This document shows, in pieces, positions 25,498-34,771 of a DNA stretch of 64,000 nt; position 1 is the first letter of the stretch; every line of letters starts with the position of its first letter. This stretch comes from Acidobacteriaceae bacterium (lineage in GTDB: Bacteria > Acidobacteriota > Terriglobia > Terriglobales > Acidobacteriaceae), in contig JANXYB010000078.1 in NCBI GenBank assembly GCA_025350325.1, forward strand, positions 50,113 through 114,112. Direction: 5' to 3'. Under the pieces are notes generated by a model. That model saw only the letters and a program-made list of their open reading frames with translations. It was not told where the DNA came from and made no database searches. The position numbers were made by a program, and so were the translations under genes.

Positions 25498-26466
25498 CTA
25501 ACTCTGCGATGGCAGTTTCAAGGGACGGAAAAGCCACAGCAGCAAGAGCGAAAAAAGCAGACCGCCAACGGTGAACTTGAGCCACACCGCGGCATGCGAC
25601 GGCGAGAAGAAGCCTTCGAGGCAGCCCGCGATCACCAACATGGGGATGACCCCGGCAATGAGCCGCGTAGCTTCCAATCCGCCGCGCGCCACCGACTGCT
25701 TCCAGGGGTAGGCACCTGGAAACAGCATTGAATGGCCAAGCCGGAAACCCGCACCCCCGGCGATCAGAATGGCTGGCAATTCCAGCGATCCGTGCGGTGC
25801 AACGAAACTCCACAGCGCAATGGACATACCATATTGATGGCACGCCGCCCCGATTACTCCAAGCATCATGCCATTCACATAGAGAGAAACGAATGTACCC
25901 AGCCCGAACAGAATGCCGCTGGCAAAGGTGACGAAACTGACCGTCAAGTTGTTCGTCATGATGTAGCTTGAGGCCATTGGCGCAACACTCACCACCGACT
26001 TGGTCCACATTTCATGGCGCTCCATCGTGGAAATCATCGCCGGCCCCACAAAATGGCGCATGAACTCAGGGCGTGCGTTGGTCAAAACCGCGCCCAGCAT
26101 GCCCCAGGCCACTGAGACGAACAGCGAAGTCAATACATACGGCAACTGGCGCTGAAAGATGGCGGGGTATTCATCCTTGAGGAAGTGGAAAAGTGTACGC
26201 CAAGTCGTCTTGCGCCCGGAATAGATGATATGGTGAGCCCGAGCCAGCAATTGATTGACGTGGTCTGTGTATGTGTGTGCTGTGTTGTCTTGGCGCAGCA
26301 CCGAGAGGTCTGATGCAACCTGGCGATAGAGCAGCGCCAACTCCTGCAACTCCGCGCGCGAGAGCCGCCCGAGCCCGCTTTGATCGGATTGGGCGAGCAG
26401 CGTGGCCAACCGGTCCCAGTGGGGCCGCCGCTTGCCAATCCACTGGTTGGATAGAATGTGCGCCAT
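25498..26466 (-). CDS. SpoIIM-family membrane protein (stage II sporulation protein M-like)
   Basis: A 322-residue membrane protein of the SpoIIM family. The N-terminus NQWIGKRRPHWDRLATLL and LALLYRQVASDLS are typical of the cytoplasmic domain in non-sporulating bacteria, followed by about six helices with FGLGTFVSLYVNGMMLGVIG and FVAPHGSLELPAILIAGGAG. In Bacillus SpoIIM belongs to the engulfment complex; here it is a broader envelope family that is commonly found beside RDD proteins, as seen here. Its start codon shares the same CATG with the divergent RDD gene. Confidence 0.92.
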   Translation of the reverse strand: MAHILSNQWIGKRRPHWDRLATLLAQSDQSGLGRLSRAELQELALLYRQVASDLSVLRQDNTAHTYTDHVNQLLARAHHIIYSGRKTTWRTLFHFLKDEYPAIFQRQLPYVLTSLFVSVAWGMLGAVLTNARPEFMRHFVGPAMISTMERHEMWTKSVVSVAPMASSYIMTNNLTVSFVTFASGILFGLGTFVSLYVNGMMLGVIGAACHQYGMSIALWSFVAPHGSLELPAILIAGGAGFRLGHSMLFPGAYPWKQSVARGGLEATRLIAGVIPMLVIAGCLEGFFSPSHAAVWLKFTVGGLLFSLLLLWLFRPLKLPSQS

Positions 26467-27283
26467 GGATCAGAATTTAGACCAGCTTAGCATTGACACC
26501 CCGGAACTAGTGGCAATCGAGATGCCATTGGCAGGCATTGGGAGCCGCTTCATTGCCGTTCTGATTGACACCTTGATCTGGGGGGCGGGACTGCTGATTC
26601 TTTGGTTGGTGCTTTGGATTCTGCTTCCCAACGTTGTGGCGTTTTCAGCGCAATCGGCACAGTGGGCAGTGGCTCTCTACGTCTTTCTGCTTTTCGTTTT
26701 CAATTGGGGCTATTTCACGCTATTTGAGGCCTTTGGGAACGGCCGCACTCCGGGCAAACGTGTGGCAAGAATCCGCGTCATCCAACGCTCCGGCCGGGCT
26801 ATCGGTCTGTTTGAATCGATGGCGCGCAACTTTATACGGTATGTAGACCAGTTTCCCGGATGTTATATCGTCGGCATCATCGTGATGTTCCTGACCGACC
26901 AGCATCAGCGGCTGGGCGATCTGGCCGCGGGCACCCTGGTGATTCGCGACCGTGTGCAGGAAGCTCCCGTGTGGAGTGACGCAGCAGCGCGGACTTTTAC
27001 CGCCCATGTGCCTCGCTTTGAAACTCCCGCCAAAGAGCCCCATGCCGCCTTTTCCTTGCCTGACAACGGTATCGCCAAGCTGTCGGCCAAGGATCTTGCA
27101 GTGCTCGAGGGCTTCTTCGCACGACGCCTCGATATGCCACTTTCGACACGCGCCGCCTTGGCGCAACGGATCGCGGATGCCATTCAGGCCAAATCTGGCT
27201 TGGAACGGCCCGCCGGAGCGAGCGTAGAGACCTTTCTCGAAATCACATCTCGTCAACTGCGCGACGTAGCCCGCATGCAGTAG
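26465..27283 (+). CDS. RDD-family membrane protein
   Basis: A 272-residue protein with an N-terminal RDD domain: LSIDTPELVAIEMPLAGIG then SRFIAVLIDTLIW with the family Arg and Asp, several helices, and GKRVARIRVI. The last 90 residues are cytoplasmic with no known motif. Family members have been linked to ion or solute exchange, without evidence for this protein. ATG 26465 overlaps the SpoIIM start on the other strand; ATG 26456, nine bases earlier, is also possible. Confidence 0.9.
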   Translation: MDQNLDQLSIDTPELVAIEMPLAGIGSRFIAVLIDTLIWGAGLLILWLVLWILLPNVVAFSAQSAQWAVALYVFLLFVFNWGYFTLFEAFGNGRTPGKRVARIRVIQRSGRAIGLFESMARNFIRYVDQFPGCYIVGIIVMFLTDQHQRLGDLAAGTLVIRDRVQEAPVWSDAAARTFTAHVPRFETPAKEPHAAFSLPDNGIAKLSAKDLAVLEGFFARRLDMPLSTRAALAQRIADAIQAKSGLERPAGASVETFLEITSRQLRDVARMQ

Positions 27284-27665
27284 ATCGCAGTTAGTGGTTT
27301 CGGTCGATGCGCCTCATCGCAGGGGATTTCTAGAACTCAAATTGGTCTAAAAAGCCTGAATCAGCCCCCCGATGGTTAGTTTGCAATGCGCCTTAGGAGG
27401 CCAAATGGCAGTGTGTCAGAGGTCACAGACACTGCTTCCAGCTAAAGCTTTGAATAGCTTCGAATTCCAAAAGGGAATAGTTCGCTCAATCTACTTAAAC
27501 GTTTGAGTGAATGGATACCAGAACGCCGACGCCTTGGAGCACTCTTTACGTTCCATCAGGCGCTTGGCAGGAGCGTGAAGGTTGCGCCGATTCAGCAGTC
27601 GATCCGTGCCCAAAGATAGGGGACGATCGAACAAAAAGAAGCACCAACTTGAGAAGGAAGGTCAT
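27284..27665. other. 382-base upstream region of a TonB-dependent receptor
   Basis: No gene seen. It contains one LacI-type palindrome listed separately and otherwise nothing I can name. The receptor start is set by AGGAAGG just before ATG 27666. Confidence 0.5.
27493..27508. promoter_or_regulatory. LacI-type operator-like palindrome
   Basis: ACTTAAACGTTTGAGT matches its own reverse complement at 14 of 16 positions, with the central AAACGTTT common to LacI/GalR-family operators. It lies 158 bp upstream of the TonB receptor start. No LacI-family gene is in the window. Confidence 0.5.
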
Positions 27666-30600
27666 ATGAGACATTGGGGATATAAATTCTTACTGTTGCC
27701 CCTGTTTTTTGTCTTGGCCTGCGCAGGAGCGTTTGCGCAAGCCAATTCAACGATCACGGGCATCGTCACAGACCAAACTGGAGCGGTCGTCGCAGGGGCC
27801 AACATTACCCTGACCGATCCAGCCACCGGCGCAACCAAAGCCACTGTGAGCGGCGGAACGGGTCTGTATGAGTTCTCTGGCTTGAATCCCAGCGACTACA
27901 ACTTGACTGTATCTGCAAAGGGATTCCAAACATCTGCCCAGAGCGGGATCGTAGTCAACATTTCTGCGACGTTCCGCGTCGATATCAAGCTGAACGTGGG
28001 ATCTGAAGCAACCACCGTCACCGTGGTAGCCGACGCTCTCGCGGTTCAAAGCGATTCAAACGTTGTGAGCACGTTGATCAACGAACAACAGATTACCGAG
28101 TTGGCAACCAACGGCCGCAACGTAGTGGCGTTGGCTGCCCTCGGTCTTGGCGTCAGCGGAAACCTGCCGGACATGAATATGCCGACGTCGGTAGGTTCCA
28201 GTTTTGCAATCAGCTTCAATGGATTAAATCAGGCTCACAACATCTGGCTGGTTGACGGCGGCGAAGCCTATGATCGTGGCAGCGGCGGCAAATCTTCCAT
28301 GATGCCCTCGCAGGATGCCCTTGGAGAGTTCCAGGTTCTGGCAAGCAATTATCCCCCCGACTACGGCATCTCTTCGGGCGGCACGGTTTCAATGTCCCTT
28401 AAAAGTGGCACCAAAATGTTTCATGGTGAACTTTGGGAATTTGACCGCAACGACGCGCTGCAGTCTCACAACTATTTCGACAAGCCCGGCGCCACCAAGC
28501 CTGAACTCCGCCTCAACATCTTCGGCGGCAACATGGGCGGACCGTTGTTCATTCCTCACCTTTACAACACCAACAAGCAAAGAACGTTCTTCTTCTACAA
28601 CGAAGAGTGGCGAAAAATCGTTCAGGGTAGCGCGCCAGCCGGAATCCACACTATTCCAGCCGCCAACTTCATCACATCGGCGCAAAACCTGACATATGTC
28701 GCACCTGCATTCAACGCCGGCAAATCGATTGTCGTTCCCAACCCGGCCCAAAGTACGCAACTGGCGACTAACATTGCTGCCGATGGATTGACACCCGGAC
28801 AACCGTTCCCCGGCAACGTCATTCCTGCGAATCTGTTCCTCGATACCGCCGCCCTCCAGTTGATGTCGGTTGGGGCAATTCCCAAGGCAAACGTGGCAGG
28901 CGACCTGATCTCAATCTCGAGCAAGCAGCCCACCAATGTGCGCGAAGATCTATTCCGCATCGACCACAATATCAATGACAAATGGCAACTGTTTGGCCAT
29001 TACATCGGCGACTCAGTGAGTCAGACATACGCCACCTCGATGTGGAGCGGCGATAACTATCCGACAGTCGGCTCCAATTTCAGCAATCCATCCTGGAGCT
29101 CTGTGATCAAGTTGACTGGCACGCTGACACCTAACGTGCTGCTCGAGGCCGCGTTCAATTTTGACGGCAACAAGATCGTCATCGCTCCCTCCGGCACCGC
29201 TTACACCAAGCCTTCGGGCTGGACGGGATCATCCTTCTTCCCGCAGTCGGCAGATGCGCTTAACCGCTTGCCCAGCGTGAACCTCGGCTCCTATGGAACA
29301 GCATTCGATCCGTGGTCTCAGCCGTGGAAAAACGCCGCGTTCGATTACGCCGAGGTCTTCGGACTTTCCGTGACGCACGGTCGCCATGCCATGAAATTTG
29401 GTGGCGGATACAACCGTTACATCAAGAACCAGCAGCTGTTTGGCAATACCAACGGCTATTTCAACTTCAACGACAACTGGAGCAACGGTGCACCCACCAC
29501 CGCTGGGCTTACGGGCGATTCTTACATCGACTTTCTGTTTGGCCTCAGCACCAGCTACTCGCAACTCCAAACGCAGGACATTCGTCACTACGTCAACCAG
29601 ACCGTCTCTGCCTATGCCGAGGACAACTGGCACGTCAATCCGCGTCTCAGCCTTCAGTACGGCATCCGCTACGACGCGCTGCCGCATGCATGGGAACGGA
29701 ACAACAGGCTAGCAAGTTTCGATCCGAAACAATATCAGGCCGCACTGGCCCCGACGATCGATTCAGATACGGGCGCGTTCTGCACCGCAGTAATCGGTAA
29801 ATGCCTTAACGTGAGTCAGGGTCTCCAGACTTTCCAGGGTGCGCAGTTCTATATGAACGGCGTGACCATTGCAGGCCAGAACGGCACGCCACGGGGCATG
29901 ACGGCAAACTTCTTTAAAACCTACATGCCACGGTTGGGTTTCTCTTATGACCTCACTGGAAATGGCAAGACCGTCCTGCGCGGCGGCTTCGGCACTTTCT
30001 TTGAGCGCATGCAGGGCAACGATGTTTACAACATTGCGACCGCGGCTCCGTTCTCGAATACGCCGGGCGTCAGCAATACCACCTTCAGCAACCCCTTTGC
30101 CAGCTGGCAGACGGGCAGCTCACTCTCCACCACCAGTCTGCCTACAGTACCGCAGGGCATGACAACGATCGATACGCGCTATCCTGCTCCTGGCGTAGCG
30201 CAATTCAGCGTCGGTATTCAACGCGAAGTTCTTCCCTCGTTAATCGCTGTGACACAATACGTGGGCAACCTCGGGTGGCATCAGAACGTTATTCTCCCGA
30301 TCAACCCATTGCCGCTTAGCACTTCGATGGCGACTCGCGCAGTGGCCGGCGCCGGTAAACTCACCAGCGCGCAGAATGCATTGCTTAGAACGTATCCAGG
30401 CTTCACCGGCATCAACCAGGAAACCAACATCGCCACAACCAGCTACAACAGTTTGCAGGTTGGGTTGCGGCAACAGAGTCGGCATAACCTGAGCTTCGAA
30501 ATCGATTACACGTATTCGCATCAGATCGATGACGAAGTAGGCAGCGCCGATCTCAACACCGCATCGAACCCATTCAATCTGAAGTACGACAAGGGTTCCG

Positions 30601-31178
30601 GTTCTCTCGATCGCCGCCACATCCTCAACATGAATTATGTGTACAAGCTACCCATATTCAATCATTCCAATGGCGTGACACACAGCATTCTTGGCGGATG
30701 GGAAGTTTCCGGTACCGTCATCTCCGAGACCGGTATGCCGTGGGCGGGCGGCAATGCGCCCGGCGACGGCGGCTCTGACACTGTTGGACTTGGTGGAAAT
30801 TACACCATCCGGCCCAACTTCACAGGCAAGGTCAAGTATCCCAAAGCGAGGGATTCCAAAGGCGTCTATCAGTGGGTTTCCAAAGATGGATTCTCACAGC
30901 CAGTCGCGGCTTGGAACGGCGGTCCCAACCTCGGCTTCGGCAATGCCGGCAGGGACATCGTCGTAGGCCCCGGCCGCACTAACTTTGGCACCAACCTTTA
31001 CAAGTCGTTTGCCTTCGGCGAACGTGCTCACTTCGAGTTCCGCGCCGAAACGTACAACACTTTCAACCACACCCAGTTCAATGGCTTCCACAACAACGTA
31101 AACGGAGCCGACTTTGGCGAAGTGAGCGGTGTGCAAGACCCGAGAACCTTTGAACTAGCAGGAAAGTTCATTTTCTAA
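27666..31178 (+). CDS. TonB-dependent receptor, Oar-like, with carboxypeptidase-regulatory-like domain
   Basis: A 1170-residue outer-membrane receptor. ATG 27666 follows AGGAAGG and begins a signal peptide ending ACAGAFAQ; the frame is open 28 codons further but without export features. Residues 26-115 are a carboxypeptidase-regulatory-like beta domain (STITGIVTDQTGAVVAGANI). The plug follows (around ELATNGRNVVALAALG), then a long beta-barrel ending in the aromatic residue of GKFIF. Such proteins import large glycans or other nutrients with TonB energy. An upstream LacI-type palindrome hints at sugar control. A strong terminator follows. Confidence 0.93.
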   Translation: MRHWGYKFLLLPLFFVLACAGAFAQANSTITGIVTDQTGAVVAGANITLTDPATGATKATVSGGTGLYEFSGLNPSDYNLTVSAKGFQTSAQSGIVVNISATFRVDIKLNVGSEATTVTVVADALAVQSDSNVVSTLINEQQITELATNGRNVVALAALGLGVSGNLPDMNMPTSVGSSFAISFNGLNQAHNIWLVDGGEAYDRGSGGKSSMMPSQDALGEFQVLASNYPPDYGISSGGTVSMSLKSGTKMFHGELWEFDRNDALQSHNYFDKPGATKPELRLNIFGGNMGGPLFIPHLYNTNKQRTFFFYNEEWRKIVQGSAPAGIHTIPAANFITSAQNLTYVAPAFNAGKSIVVPNPAQSTQLATNIAADGLTPGQPFPGNVIPANLFLDTAALQLMSVGAIPKANVAGDLISISSKQPTNVREDLFRIDHNINDKWQLFGHYIGDSVSQTYATSMWSGDNYPTVGSNFSNPSWSSVIKLTGTLTPNVLLEAAFNFDGNKIVIAPSGTAYTKPSGWTGSSFFPQSADALNRLPSVNLGSYGTAFDPWSQPWKNAAFDYAEVFGLSVTHGRHAMKFGGGYNRYIKNQQLFGNTNGYFNFNDNWSNGAPTTAGLTGDSYIDFLFGLSTSYSQLQTQDIRHYVNQTVSAYAEDNWHVNPRLSLQYGIRYDALPHAWERNNRLASFDPKQYQAALAPTIDSDTGAFCTAVIGKCLNVSQGLQTFQGAQFYMNGVTIAGQNGTPRGMTANFFKTYMPRLGFSYDLTGNGKTVLRGGFGTFFERMQGNDVYNIATAAPFSNTPGVSNTTFSNPFASWQTGSSLSTTSLPTVPQGMTTIDTRYPAPGVAQFSVGIQREVLPSLIAVTQYVGNLGWHQNVILPINPLPLSTSMATRAVAGAGKLTSAQNALLRTYPGFTGINQETNIATTSYNSLQVGLRQQSRHNLSFEIDYTYSHQIDDEVGSADLNTASNPFNLKYDKGSGSLDRRHILNMNYVYKLPIFNHSNGVTHSILGGWEVSGTVISETGMPWAGGNAPGDGGSDTVGLGGNYTIRPNFTGKVKYPKARDSKGVYQWVSKDGFSQPVAAWNGGPNLGFGNAGRDIVVGPGRTNFGTNLYKSFAFGERAHFEFRAETYNTFNHTQFNGFHNNVNGADFGEVSGVQDPRTFELAGKFIF

Positions 31179-31194
31179 CGCAACACTTAACCAA

Positions 31195-31227
31195 GGCGCG
31201 GCGGGTCAAACTGCCGCGCCTTTTTTT
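31195..31227 (+). terminator. intrinsic terminator after the TonB receptor
   Basis: Perfect 8-bp GC stem GGCGCGGC/GCCGCGCC, 10-nt loop, then seven T. Confidence 0.9.
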
Positions 31228-31271
31228 GCGCCCAATTGCCTCAAGCAGGCGCGTCGCGCGAAAATCAACTT

Positions 31272-31379
31272 AGCAGTTTCGGAATTGGTGTAGACCGGAA
31301 GCACGCACTCGGGTGGCTCATCAATCAAAAACGCCACCTCTACCAATTTCAAAATGTCTACGTGTATTTCGAAACTGCT
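31272..31379. repeat. 108-base inverted-repeat element; its left part resembles an element at 56.8 kb
   Basis: Outer arms AGCAGTTTCG (31272-31281) and CGAAACTGCT (31370-31379) are perfect. Eight bases further in on each side, GTAGAC (31290-31295) pairs with GTCTAC (31356-31361). An inner pair links ATTGGT with ACCAAT (31343-31348). The symmetric spacing suggests a single structured element. It ends 34 bp before the TPR gene. The left 63 bases resemble 56780-56842. Confidence 0.65.
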
Positions 31380-31413
31380 CTAAGGTGCGGCGAATCAGAG
31401 CAGACACTCAAGG

Positions 31414-32598
31414 ATGCGCGTGAAGAAAACTTTGCATTTGGCGAGCAGCTTGGCTGTGGCAATGACAGCTTCGATTTGCCTCGCCCAGGCCAATTCTGCC
31501 GCACCCAACCAGCGTCAAAACGCTCTCGCGTTTGAGCAGCAAAGCAACAACACCGCTGCTGAGAATGCGTGGCGAAGCGTACTCAAATCGCATCCCGCAG
31601 ACGCCGAGTCCTACGCCCATTTGGGCCTCATTGCAGCACGTCAGGAGCATTACAAAGAAGCCATCGACTTTTATCGCAAGGCCCTGGCGCTCAAGCCCGC
31701 ATTTCCCGGTTTGCGTCTTAACCTTGGGCTGGCACTGTTCAAGGGGGGCGACCTCAAAGAGGCGATCGCGGAATTCAAGCCGTTGCTCAAGATCCAGGCC
31801 GCCGAATCCCCCGAGGCGCACCGCATAACCATACTCGTGGGAATGGCTTACTACGGTTTGGGTCAGTTCGTTGAGGCCGCACCCTACCTGAAAAAGGCAG
31901 CCGCGCACGATCCACAAAATCTGCAACTGCGCCTTGCTCTGGCCCACAGTTGCCTTTGGTCAAAGCAATATCAATGTGTTTTCGACGTCTATCACGAGAT
32001 GCTGACGTTGAACGCGGATTCTGCCGAGGCCGATATGCTCGCCGGCGAAGCTGAAGACGAAATGAAGGATTACGACGCTGCCATTGCGCAATTTCGCGCT
32101 GCGGTCAAAGCCAATCCAAATCAGCCGGACGCACATTTCGGCCTGGGCTACCTGTTGTGGACGCAGAAGCAGTATGTGGAAGCAGTTAAGGAGTTTCAGG
32201 CTGAGTTAGCCAACAATCCAGATCACACCCAATCGCAGGCGTATCTTGGCGATACGCAGATGCAATTAAACAATCCTGAAGCGGCGCGGCGTCTGCTGGA
32301 AAATGTAGTGCGCGTTGCTCCCAACTTATCCCTCCCTCATCTCGATCTAGGCATTTTGTATGCCGATGCGGGTCGCCAAGACGACGCATTGCGAGAAATG
32401 AAGCGGGCTGCCCAAATCGCCCCCGAAGAGGTCGATGTGCATTGGCGGCTGGCTCGTCTTTATAAAGTCATGGGGAAAACAGACGAAGCCAAGGCTGAGT
32501 TTGAAAAGGCGAGCAACCTGCATAAGTCTGAAAATGCCGACCTGTTGCACAAAATGAGCCCGCACCCCGACGCTCCGCCAATACCGGCCGAGAAGTAG
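31414..32598 (+). CDS. exported TPR-repeat protein
   Basis: A 394-residue protein with a signal peptide (LHLASSLAVAMTASICLAQ) and about eight to nine tetratricopeptide repeats, seen as recurring A-x-x-x-L-G-x-x-x...Y/F...A patterns such as AESYAHLGLIAARQEHYKEA and PDAHFGLGYLLWTQKQYVEA. It is likely a periplasmic scaffold. GTG 31420 has better spaced AAGGA and gives a classic MKKT start, so the true protein may be two residues shorter. It follows the structured repeat and the receptor but has its own terminator-separated transcript. Confidence 0.88.
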   Translation: MRVKKTLHLASSLAVAMTASICLAQANSAAPNQRQNALAFEQQSNNTAAENAWRSVLKSHPADAESYAHLGLIAARQEHYKEAIDFYRKALALKPAFPGLRLNLGLALFKGGDLKEAIAEFKPLLKIQAAESPEAHRITILVGMAYYGLGQFVEAAPYLKKAAAHDPQNLQLRLALAHSCLWSKQYQCVFDVYHEMLTLNADSAEADMLAGEAEDEMKDYDAAIAQFRAAVKANPNQPDAHFGLGYLLWTQKQYVEAVKEFQAELANNPDHTQSQAYLGDTQMQLNNPEAARRLLENVVRVAPNLSLPHLDLGILYADAGRQDDALREMKRAAQIAPEEVDVHWRLARLYKVMGKTDEAKAEFEKASNLHKSENADLLHKMSPHPDAPPIPAEK

Positions 32599-32618
32599 TT
32601 CCTATACCTGCTGGAGAA

Positions 32619-32891
32619 CTATATCTGGGTATTCTGATTCGAATTGCGACGCAGATACCAGCAGGGGCTTTCGCTGCCTTGTGGGAATAAGGAAACAGAG
32701 CAAGGGACGTCCACCATCCCAAGAGAATCAAATTCCTGTTTGTTGCCTTTCAGCGGAATAGTAAGTGTACGGTTGACCGAAACTTTCAACTGCGGTGAAC
32801 CGCGCAGTTGATAGATGGCCCAGTCGCCGCCATAAACCGCAACGAAAGCCGCCACCGCCACTAGCACCGCGCGCCGCAAACCTCGCTTCAT
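32619..32891 (-). CDS. small exported or membrane-anchored protein of unknown function
   Basis: A 90-residue protein. Residues 5-20 form a hydrophobic helix or signal sequence (RAVLVAVAAFVAVYGGDW), followed by about 65 polar residues with two cysteines (VDVPCSVSLFPQG and SPCWYLRR) that could form a disulfide outside the cytoplasm. I do not recognise a named family. It converges with the TPR gene and has a weak ribosome site. Confidence 0.6.
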   Translation of the reverse strand: MKRGLRRAVLVAVAAFVAVYGGDWAIYQLRGSPQLKVSVNRTLTIPLKGNKQEFDSLGMVDVPCSVSLFPQGSESPCWYLRRNSNQNTQI

Positions 32892-33069
32892 TTTATTGAG
32901 ACCGTTCGCGGCCCGCCAAGTCTAGAAGTCTGCCAGGTAGCGGTTTCAAGGCTCAAGCCGGTGCGACCCAGCCCAACACGCGCCGGGGTTAAGGGCGCAC
33001 AACTGCTCGCACTGCGACGGCCATCGCTGAGATTTCCGATGGGCGCCGACTTATGCGGGCCCGCAACAG

Positions 33070-33180
33070 CTATGCCTTCTGGTGGTGATGATGGTGGTGG
33101 CGATGGTGATGATGTGTAGCGGCGAACGTCGGAGCTGCAAACACTATCAACAAAAGGGCGGCGGCAATCATCTTCTTCAT
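33070..33180 (-). CDS. 36-residue secreted poly-histidine peptide
   Basis: Read on the minus strand from ATG 33180 to TAG 33070: a signal peptide MKKMIAAALLLIVFAAPTFA, then ATHHHHRHHHHHHQKA. Ten of 16 mature residues are His. Both CAT and CAC codons are used, so this is not a simple DNA microsatellite. The start context TACATT.GGCCATGAAGAA and the signal peptide match the peptide at 15668. A role in binding metal ions in the periplasm is plausible from composition only. Confidence 0.65.
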   Translation of the reverse strand: MKKMIAAALLLIVFAAPTFAATHHHHRHHHHHHQKA

Positions 33181-33299
33181 GGCCCGAATGTAGCACGATC
33201 AAGCCTGTAATAATCATCCGAACGCAACACGGAATCAAGAAAGGAAACCGCCGTAACGCGGCTGCACTGCAGCGCCGCGTGACGTAAACTGAAGACACG

Positions 33300-34754
33300 A
33301 TGGCTACTCCCGCTGCTTCCCCGCAACCGAGTCATAAGCGATATTTCTTTGAAAAATTTGGTATCACCGAGCGCATCCTCGAACGTTGTCTCGGCGAAGC
33401 ACTGTCTGCCGGCGGCGATTATGCCGACCTATACTTCGAGTCGGTAATTTCTACCGCGCTTGGGGTGGACGAGCAGATCGTGAAGTCAGCCAGCCAGGGC
33501 ACCAGCGCCGGCTGCGGCATCCGCGTGCTCTCAGGGGAACGCACTGGCTACGCCTACACCGACAACCTCAGCCCCGAACGTCTGCTGCACGCCGCGCGTA
33601 CCGCCGCCCTGATCGCTTCAGGCCCCGCTAAACAACTGGTGCAGGGCTTTACTGAGGCCGCCGCAGCCGACCTCTATCCCGTTCCCCTGGGTGGATTCGA
33701 TCTTGATCTAGCGGCCCGTCTCGAACTCATCCTGAGAGCCGATCGAGCTGCTCGCGCCGCAGATGCGCGGATCGTGCAAGTGCGTGCCAGCTACAGCGAG
33801 GAGTTGCGCCGCATTCTCATCGCTGCCTCCGACGGCGCCTTTGCCAGCGATACCCAGCCGCTCTGCCGTCTCAATGTTTTCGTGATTGCCAAAGCGGGGG
33901 CGATCACGACCAAGGGCTCTACGGGCGCTGGCGGACGTGCCGGGCTCGACCAGTTTGTCGGGTCCAAAAGTCCCGAGCATCTGGCCAGCGAAGCAGTACG
34001 AGGTGCAATTTTGCAGCTCGGCGCAGTCGCTGCACCGGCCGGCGAAATGCAGGTAGTTTTAGGGCCCGGATGGCCGGGAATCCTGCTGCACGAAGCGGTA
34101 GGACACGGTCTCGAGGCGGACTTCAACCGCAAAAAGACTTCGGCATTTGCCGGTCTCATCGGCCAGCAGGTAGCCAATTCCAAGGTCACCGTGGTCGATA
34201 ACGGAACCATGGCGGGGCGGCGCGGTTCACTCAACGTTGACGACGAAGGATCGCCCACACAGGAAACCGTGCTGATCGAGAATGGCATACTCAAGGGCTA
34301 CCTGACCGACAAGCTTTCGTCCCGGCTGACGGGCGCTGCAAATACCGGTTCCGGGCGGCGCGAGAGCTACCACTGCATCCCCATGCCCCGCATGACCAAC
34401 ACCTACATGCTGGCTGGCGAAGACTCGCCCGAAGACATTCTAAAATCGGTGAAGCGCGGTCTGTATGCGGTCAACTTCGGCGGCGGCCAGGTGGATATCA
34501 CCAACGGCAAATTCGTGTTTTCAGCCTCAGAGGCCTACCTCATTGAAGACGGCAAGATCACCGCGCCGGTGCGCGATGCGACCCTGATCGGCAACGGCCC
34601 CGAAGCGCTCAAATACGTCTCGATGGTAGGGCACGACTTGAAGCTGGATGAAGGCATCGGTACCTGCGGCAAAGACGGCCAGAGCGTGCCTGTAGGCGTC
34701 GGCATGCCGACCATCAAGCTCGACAAGATGACGGTCGGAGGCACGGGACGGTAG
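33300..34754 (+). CDS. tldD: TldD metalloprotease subunit
   Basis: A 484-residue member of the TldD/PmbA family, the catalytic subunit. The zinc site is HEAVGH at about residue 264 with Glu following in LEADF. GRRGSLNVDDEGSP and NTGSGRRESYHCIPMPRMTN are conserved around it. TldD with TldE (PmbA) forms a peptidase that works on unfolded or ribosomally made peptides such as microcin B17 and CcdA in E. coli. The partner gene follows 17 bp later. Confidence 0.96.
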   Translation: MATPAASPQPSHKRYFFEKFGITERILERCLGEALSAGGDYADLYFESVISTALGVDEQIVKSASQGTSAGCGIRVLSGERTGYAYTDNLSPERLLHAARTAALIASGPAKQLVQGFTEAAAADLYPVPLGGFDLDLAARLELILRADRAARAADARIVQVRASYSEELRRILIAASDGAFASDTQPLCRLNVFVIAKAGAITTKGSTGAGGRAGLDQFVGSKSPEHLASEAVRGAILQLGAVAAPAGEMQVVLGPGWPGILLHEAVGHGLEADFNRKKTSAFAGLIGQQVANSKVTVVDNGTMAGRRGSLNVDDEGSPTQETVLIENGILKGYLTDKLSSRLTGAANTGSGRRESYHCIPMPRMTNTYMLAGEDSPEDILKSVKRGLYAVNFGGGQVDITNGKFVFSASEAYLIEDGKITAPVRDATLIGNGPEALKYVSMVGHDLKLDEGIGTCGKDGQSVPVGVGMPTIKLDKMTVGGTGR

Positions 34755-34771
34755 TTTGTTACTGTTGACCC

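Noticed and set aside
25469..26008. 179-codon minus-strand ORF
   Set aside because: Another frame of the SpoIIM gene on the same strand; composition is Arg/Cys/His-rich as in shadow frames.
33075..33115. GTGGTGATGATGG-type simple repeat as a microsatellite
   Set aside because: On the minus strand it is a run of mixed CAT and CAC His codons behind a good signal peptide, so it is better explained as coding.
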